A stretch of 25,201 nucleotides of DNA from a virus. A program made the translations under genes and the position numbers. Below are positions 22,304 through 25,201 of this stretch, piece by piece. Numbering within the stretch: position 1 is the first letter of the stretch; every line of letters starts with the position of its first letter. Location of the stretch: positions 1 to 25,201 of the IMG/VR virus record IMGVR_UViG_3300020178_000071. One strand, written 5' to 3'. The notes beneath the pieces are model-generated. The model ran no database searches and was not told where the DNA came from. It saw nothing but the letters and a program-made list of their open reading frames with translations.

Positions 22304-22385
22304 AACCCTAATATCTACCATAAAGATTACTAATAATTGGTAAGTGCTTGATTTCTATGAGCGAAAGATTGCCCTATTAGGTGAG
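22304..22385. other. Non-coding spacer with a partial promoter-like motif
   Basis: This is the left part of the longest gene-free stretch (22304-22454). It contains AAGTGCTTGATT at 22342-22353, like the upstream half of the window's sigma70 promoters, but no -10 box at the right spacing. No ORF with a ribosome site and no convincing terminator hairpin is seen. Confidence 0.4.
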
Positions 22386-22419
22386 AAATGTCTTGACATT
22401 TTGGTATAAAGGCTTTATA
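22386..22419. promoter_or_regulatory. Two adjacent palindromes over a promoter
   Basis: AAATGTC-TT-GACATTT (22386-22401) covers the -35 box, and TATAAAG-G-CTTTATA (22405-22419) reaches into the -10 box. Both are perfect. They would suit two regulator dimers on one face region of the promoter, as at 7911-7963. Confidence 0.55.
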
Positions 22420-22421
22420 AT
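22393..22421 (+). promoter_or_regulatory. Perfect sigma70-type promoter
   Basis: TTGACA at 22393-22398 and TATAAT at 22416-22421 are 17 bases apart. Initiation near 22428 precedes AAGGAACGGA and the ATG at 22455. It opens the small-gene region at the right of the window. Confidence 0.85.
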
Positions 22422-22454
22422 ATACACATATTAAACAATAAAGGAACGGATAAT

Positions 22455-22610
22455 ATGTTAGAATTAATTGGAATTTGCGTAGTTATATTTTTGGCATTCA
22501 AGTATTTACCAGATATCATCGGTTTTGCTGCCAAACTAGTTACTTTATTGTTCCTAGTTTGGATGCTAAGTTTGCTCATTTTCAGCTCAGTTAATGTCGT
22601 TTTTCTTTAA
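22455..22610 (+). CDS. Very small membrane protein
   Basis: This is a 51-aa, almost entirely hydrophobic protein: LELIGICVVIFLAFKYL, a short DIIGFAAK turn, then LVTLLFLVWMLSLLIF. Two membrane segments are likely. It is not recognised. A perfect promoter with palindromes and an AAGGAACGGA ribosome site directly upstream argue for a real, early gene of its own. Small early membrane proteins in T4-like phages often alter host envelope or exclusion functions, but nothing here shows which. Confidence 0.65.
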   Translation: MLELIGICVVIFLAFKYLPDIIGFAAKLVTLLFLVWMLSLLIFSSVNVVFL

Positions 22611-22628
22611 GAAAAGTGCGTTTTTTGC

Positions 22629-22657
22629 TTGACTTTTGAATAAAACGAGTTTATAAT
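22629..22657 (+). promoter_or_regulatory. Near-perfect sigma70-type promoter
   Basis: TTGACT (22629-22634) and TATAAT (22652-22657) are 17 bases apart, with TTTGCTTGAC context. A second TATAAT lies at 22663-22668. AAAGGAT precedes the ATG at 22691. It fills the 80-base gap after the small membrane protein gene. Confidence 0.75.
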
Positions 22658-22690
22658 AGTTGTATAATAAAAATTAAGAAAGGATATATT

Positions 22691-22870
22691 ATGGCGAATA
22701 ATTTAAAAACAGCGAGTCTAGAAGACATATTCCTAGGCAAAGTATCAGAAGATACAATCAGAAGTTGGGCCGGCGCTCCGTCTAAAGAAGAAGAAGAGAC
22801 TTGTCTTTGTGGCAGAAACCTAGCCGACCAACATCCAGAGTGTTACTCACATATGACGCAGGGCTATTAA
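22691..22870 (+). CDS. Small Cys/His protein (possible zinc knuckle)
   Basis: This 59-aa protein has an acidic middle (SKEEEETC) and a C-terminal CLCGRNLADQHPECYSHM. Cys38, Cys40, Cys51 and nearby His residues could bind zinc, in a compact arrangement similar to short "CxCG...H..C" phage or CxxC-type proteins. No family is recognised. It has its own promoter and an AAAGGAT ribosome site, and the next gene starts two bases after its stop. It is probably an early host-interaction or adaptor protein. Confidence 0.6.
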   Translation: MANNLKTASLEDIFLGKVSEDTIRSWAGAPSKEEEETCLCGRNLADQHPECYSHMTQGY

Positions 22871-22871
22871 T

Positions 22872-23144
22872 ATGAGCGTAGACAAAGACATGAAGAACTA
22901 CGGTATGAACTCTAGAACTGGTAGGATCCAAGAGGAATATTATAACAGGCCTAAAGGCTACACCGGCGGTACGGGCATTCTCCGTATCATGTTCGGCTTT
23001 ATGATTGTTCTTGGCTCAGTCGGTAGTATTGAACAAGATACTATGGGCCTACTCGAAGGCTTCCTCTGGTCTCTCGGTGGTTTAGGGTTAGCTTGGTGGG
23101 GTGTGATGGTAGCTCAGAAGTATGAAGAGAGTCAAAAGAATTGA
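22872..23144 (+). CDS. Small membrane protein, two predicted helices
   Basis: This 90-aa protein has a hydrophilic, Tyr/Gly-rich N-terminus (NRPKGYTGGTG) and hydrophobic segments at about 36-52 (ILRIMFGFMIVLGSVGS) and 62-81 (LLEGFLWSLGGLGLAWWGVM), followed by a charged tail. A helical-hairpin inner-membrane topology is likely. It is not recognised. It shares the transcript of the Cys/His protein and ends just before another sigma70 promoter. Confidence 0.65.
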   Translation: MSVDKDMKNYGMNSRTGRIQEEYYNRPKGYTGGTGILRIMFGFMIVLGSVGSIEQDTMGLLEGFLWSLGGLGLAWWGVMVAQKYEESQKN

Positions 23145-23153
23145 GTAAAATGC

Positions 23154-23182
23154 TTGACAAACAGGTATTTAGAGTGTATAAT
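23154..23182 (+). promoter_or_regulatory. Perfect sigma70-type promoter
   Basis: TTGACA (23154-23159) and TATAAT (23177-23182) are 17 bases apart with AATGCTTGACA context. ACAGGTATT (23161-23169) and AATACTTGT (23180-23188) form an inverted repeat with one mismatch flanking the -10. It drives the HAD gene, whose ribosome site (GAAAGAAAA) is weak. Confidence 0.82.
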
Positions 23183-23219
23183 ACTTGTATAAATTAAATT
23201 AACTAACGAAAGAAAACTT

Positions 23220-23825
23220 ATGAAATCTAAACACAATCAATATAACAGAGTAATACTCACAGACTGTGATGGAGCTTGCCTTGATTGGGAGTTTAGCTTT
23301 AAGACTTGGATGGACCTTCACGGGCACAAGATTGTAGACAATTCTGTTTACGACGTGGCTAAGATGTACGGACTAGAAAAAATGACATCTAGGGCTCTCG
23401 TCAAAACATTTAACGAATCGGCAGCTGTCGGTTTCCTTCCTCCACTCCGAGACGCTCAATGGTACATCAAGATGCTAGCAGAAAAGCATCAGTTCAAATT
23501 TGTAGCGATTACGAGTTTAAGTCTCGATCCATACGCTAAGAAACTACGTGAACAGAACCTAGCTAAGTTGTTTGGTCCTGAGACATTCATTGATGTCGTT
23601 TGTTTAGACTGTGGTGCAGACAAAGACGAAGCATTAGCCGAGGCTGCTGATCTATATCCTGGTGCGATATGGATTGAAGACAAGCCAGAAAATGCGGACA
23701 TAGGTGCAAGCGTAGGTTTAGATTCAGTTCTTGTTGAACACGGACACAATATGTTCTACGAGGGCGATGCCAAAGTCGTTAAAGACTGGGCAGAAATTTA
23801 CGACTACGCGGTTAGCAAAATCTAG
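23220..23825 (+). CDS. HAD-superfamily phosphatase (possible 5'-nucleotidase)
   Basis: This is a 201-aa protein. HAD motif I is ILTDCDGACLDW with nucleophile Asp15 and acid/base Asp17, motif II is the Thr/Ser in FVAITSLS, and motif IV is IWIEDKPENADIG. A small helical cap appears to be inserted after motif I. Dephosphorylation of a nucleotide or sugar phosphate is likely. The motif IV and cap layout is reminiscent of phage and bacterial deoxyribonucleotidase-like HADs. The substrate cannot be fixed from sequence. It has its own perfect promoter. Confidence 0.75.
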   Translation: MKSKHNQYNRVILTDCDGACLDWEFSFKTWMDLHGHKIVDNSVYDVAKMYGLEKMTSRALVKTFNESAAVGFLPPLRDAQWYIKMLAEKHQFKFVAITSLSLDPYAKKLREQNLAKLFGPETFIDVVCLDCGADKDEALAEAADLYPGAIWIEDKPENADIGASVGLDSVLVEHGHNMFYEGDAKVVKDWAEIYDYAVSKI

Positions 23826-23835
23826 AGGTAAAAGT

Positions 23836-24099
23836 ATGACAGAACATTATGACAAGGTCAATCAAAGGCAGTTAGAAATAGAAGCCGAGAAGTGGGGCGA
23901 GACGGTCACAATGATAGAAGCCGCTAAAGGCAGGACTGATACTTGGTGTAATTCAGGACTCCGTGTCCGAGTCTATCATCGAGACTTCGATGAACACAAG
24001 AAAGGTGATGTCATTGTATTAGAAAAAGGTATGTCTTTATCCGAGATGGTAGAAGAGATGGATCGCCCCAAAGACGGTTTCACTACTCACTATAAATAG
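23836..24099 (+). CDS. Small hypothetical protein
   Basis: This is an 87-aa charged protein with no recognised family. Features are a Glu/Lys-rich N-terminal helix (QLEIEAEKWGETVTMIEAAK), RVRVYHRDFDEHKKGDVIVL, and an ending DGFTTHYK. The frame is open further upstream, but ATG 23836 is chosen because AGAGG lies 7-12 bases before it and 10 bases separate it from the HAD stop. The last three codons form a T4 late octamer. Confidence 0.6.
   Translation: MTEHYDKVNQRQLEIEAEKWGETVTMIEAAKGRTDTWCNSGLRVRVYHRDFDEHKKGDVIVLEKGMSLSEMVEEMDRPKDGFTTHYK
24091..24098 (+). promoter_or_regulatory. Candidate T4-type late promoter at a gene end
   Basis: This exact TATAAATA lies at the stop codon of the preceding ORF and ends 16 bases before the next ATG. 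Such a short leader, with GAAAGGAAAG inside it, is tight but possible. The surrounding genes look early, so it may be a chance match. Confidence 0.3.
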
Positions 24100-24114
24100 A
24101 AGAAAGGAAAGATT

Positions 24115-24291
24115 ATGTACGATAGAAGTATTGAGTTTGCTTCAGCAGACGATGCCGCAAAGGCTCGAATACAGGAACTAGAGGCTTTTGTCAAAAGATT
24201 GTTAGATCCAGAAGGCTTTGGACACGCTGTTACAGGCGAAGTCCGAGACGAGGTACGAAGACTCTTCGGTATGAAGAGGGTAGAATCTTGA
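24115..24291 (+). CDS. Small hypothetical helical protein
   Basis: This 58-aa protein has a helical pattern throughout (SADDAAKARIQELEAFVKRL, TGEVRDEVRRLFGMKRVES). No family is recognised. AGAAAGGAAAG precedes the ATG, and the stop TGA overlaps the TTG start of the next gene, so translational coupling is likely. The size and lack of membrane or Cys motifs set it apart from its neighbours. Confidence 0.6.
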   Translation: MYDRSIEFASADDAAKARIQELEAFVKRLLDPEGFGHAVTGEVRDEVRRLFGMKRVES

Positions 24292-24485
24292 TAGAGATCC
24301 ATTTCCTCGAGGCATTAGGAATAATGATTGTATGTCTAGTCGGACTGGGTTACACCTCCTACAAAAGCGGTAGACGAGACGGCACTGCTGAAACCTTTCA
24401 AATGTTAGAGACCGCCGCGCATGAAGGAAGATTAACCATTGATTTTGACGGAGAGAACGTATACTTCAACAAAGATGTTCGATAG
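24288..24485 (+). CDS. Small single-pass membrane protein
   Basis: This 65-aa protein has one membrane segment near residues 8-24 (ALGIMIVCLVGLGYTSY). A basic SGRRDGTAET and a soluble C-terminus (IDFDGENVYFNKDVR) follow. The start codon is TTG, overlapping the previous stop (TTGA), with GAAGAGGG about eight bases upstream. I recall short phage proteins with "Y..G...G...T...L" after a membrane anchor, with no known function. The end overlaps the following gene by 11 bases. Confidence 0.6.
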   Translation: MIEIHFLEALGIMIVCLVGLGYTSYKSGRRDGTAETFQMLETAAHEGRLTIDFDGENVYFNKDVR

Positions 24486-24987
24486 ACAGCCGAACTCTAT
24501 TGAAGGCAAGGACTTTACGATATTCTGTATGGCACCCTGCGGTGTCACAGATGTTCACAAGTTTCTTAATAAGTCAGGTATCTCTAACACCATGGGATAC
24601 ATCTCACCTTATAGATGGGCACTCGTAACCAAAGAGCGTCCGGACTATAATCACATAGCCATTGTCCATGATCCTGAACTCAGACAGCGACACGGCCAAG
24701 CATTACGAAATCTATACGCTAAGCAGCGAGGCACTCTCAGAGTAGCAGACTTTTATCGGTTTTACCTACACCCTTACCTAGCTCAATTATCGTACGGGGA
24801 TTTCTCATATATACTGTTCGAAGAATTAGAAGAATTCATAGGACCTACGGGATTTAAATACAGAGACGGTGGTTTGCTATTTCCCTTAAATCAAGAGACC
24901 GTCAATTATAACAGGATGAAAGAATGTCAGAAGAAACTAAGTATACAAGACTGGAAAGAGCAAGTTTTAAAACTCTCATTGTTCTAG
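24475..24987 (+). CDS. Sulfotransferase-like (degenerate) protein, uncertain
   Basis: This is a 170-aa protein. DFTIFCMAPCGVTDVHKFLN resembles the 5'-PSB loop region of sulfotransferases, and IAIVHDPELRQRHGQALRNL resembles the 3'-PB segment ("vR.P..R..S"), with the first Arg replaced by His and the Ser by a nearby residue. A C-terminal FSYILFEELEEFIG fits the following helix. If related, the PAPS-binding residues are altered and activity is doubtful. ATG 24475 is chosen over the longer open frame from 24439 because the extra residues duplicate the neighbouring gene. The ribosome site is weak, so coupling to the upstream gene is likely. Confidence 0.5.
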   Translation: MFDRQPNSIEGKDFTIFCMAPCGVTDVHKFLNKSGISNTMGYISPYRWALVTKERPDYNHIAIVHDPELRQRHGQALRNLYAKQRGTLRVADFYRFYLHPYLAQLSYGDFSYILFEELEEFIGPTGFKYRDGGLLFPLNQETVNYNRMKECQKKLSIQDWKEQVLKLSLF

Positions 24988-25067
24988 CTCTCCTCGCTCT
25001 ATTACACAAACCTTTATACGCCATAGCCTTAGAACTATGGTGCGTTGCCTACGGGATAGTCTTGTGA
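24924..25067 (+). CDS. Very small membrane protein overlapping upstream gene
   Basis: This 47-aa protein has a charged N-terminus (SEETKYTRLERASFK) and one hydrophobic segment (TLIVLALLALLHKPLYAIAL). It begins 64 bases inside the preceding gene in another frame, with AGGATGAAAG upstream of its ATG. Its TGA overlaps a GTG that starts the next gene. The clean amphipathic-to-hydrophobic layout and the chained starts support it, but the large overlap calls for caution. Confidence 0.5.
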   Translation: MSEETKYTRLERASFKTLIVLALLALLHKPLYAIALELWCVAYGIVL

Positions 25068-25201
25068 AAGATTACAGCCCTAAAAAGAAAAAGTACGCAA
25101 GTCTCACGCAGTTCAAGCAAGAACTAGAAGAAGCCGGCATCAAAGTTCTAGACTTCACGGGCTACAGCCTAGAGACAAAAACCCACACATACGGCCTATA
25201 C
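25064..25201 (+). CDS. Partial hypothetical protein, cut by window end
   Basis: The frame is open from GTG 25064 to the last base (46 codons). It starts KDYSPKKKKYASLTQFKQEL and continues through GIKVLDFTGYSLETKTHTYG. The GTG overlaps the preceding stop (GTGA), suggesting coupling. It is basic at the start, with no recognisable domain in the visible part. Confidence 0.55.
   Translation, partial: MKDYSPKKKKYASLTQFKQELEEAGIKVLDFTGYSLETKTHTYGLY

Noticed and set aside
22307-22381. CCTAATA and TATTAGG forming a distant inverted pair in the 22.3 kb gap.
   Set aside because: The arms are only seven bases and 61 bases apart, with no further pairing. Chance is the simplest explanation.
22599-22626. 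An A/T hairpin followed by a T run after the small membrane gene, considered as a rho-independent terminator.
   Set aside because: The stem is all A/T apart from one or two G/C pairs, the loop is too short, and the T run merges with the next promoter. It is not convincing.
1-25201. A search by eye for tRNA genes, CRISPR arrays, integrase or att repeats.
   Set aside because: No cloverleaf-like GTTCRANNC segment with paired arms, no regularly spaced repeats and no recombinase motif were seen. Short or degenerate ones could be missed by eye.

Overview
The window reads as part of the genome of a lytic, T4-like myovirus with marine relatives. It is about 40% GC and almost entirely coding. Genes are joined by short overlaps or by gaps of a few bases, and many use GTG or TTG starts. 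The evidence for a T4-like phage is a gp61-type primase with Zn-finger and TOPRIM, a T4-type RNase H (FEN-like 5' nuclease), class I ribonucleotide reductase genes, ThyX, MazG, and exact copies of the T4 late promoter octamer TATAAATA in front of genes. Many unnamed proteins resemble conserved families that I recall from marine cyanophage and pelagiphage myoviruses (DUF6321-, DUF7207-, DUF7201-, DUF6433-, DUF2693- and DUF1353-like). These family names come from memory, not from a search. The host cannot be determined from the sequence. I see no tRNA, rRNA, integrase, CRISPR array or IS element.

Region 1 (1-7.9 kb, + strand) is the lysis and virion-associated module. It holds a DUF6321-like protein, an overlapping i-spanin/o-spanin pair, a P-loop kinase fused to a basic virion-type C-terminus, a cobalamin-binding-type radical SAM protein, a large charged protein with a Cys4 knuckle, small structural or fibre-like proteins, and a coiled-coil protein with a C-terminal membrane anchor that could be a holin or hemolysin-like protein. 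Two late promoter octamers lie in this region.

Region 2 (7.9-15.3 kb, + strand) is the replication and nucleotide-metabolism module. It opens with a perfect sigma70 promoter that carries two perfect inverted repeats. The order is primase, thyX, nrdA, queC-like, nrdB, dCMP deaminase, Zn-ribbon protein, nucleotidyltransferase-cupin fusion, mazG, then small proteins including a GIY-YIG-like one. The enzymes fit together as a dNTP supply line: NDP reduction, dCMP to dUMP, dUMP to dTMP, and NTP clean-up.

Region 3 (15.3-19.75 kb, + strand) holds a polytopic membrane/coiled-coil protein, a DUF2693-like protein, a second perfect sigma70 promoter, a conserved unknown, RNase H, a DUF6433-like protein and a SAM methyltransferase.

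Region 4 (19.73-21.78 kb) is the only minus-strand block. It carries a NUMOD3-repeat protein, a small unknown, and a 448-aa protein with PD-(D/E)XK-like residues. Its upstream edge is a 62-bp gap containing two T4 late promoter octamers that point at each other, one for each strand.

Region 5 (21.84-25.2 kb, + strand) starts with a DUF1353-like gene. It then becomes an early-type region of very small ORFs (47-90 aa, several membrane or Cys-rich), a HAD phosphatase and a degenerate sulfotransferase-like protein, with three more TTGACA-N17-TATAAT promoters. A GTG-started gene runs off the right edge.

No gene-free stretch exceeds 300 bases. The longest is 22304-22454, about 150 bases, which ends in a promoter. 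The clearest unexplained signals are the promoter family sharing TGCTTGAC(A)-N17-TATAAT with palindromes at two members, the face-to-face late promoters, and several domain fusions.
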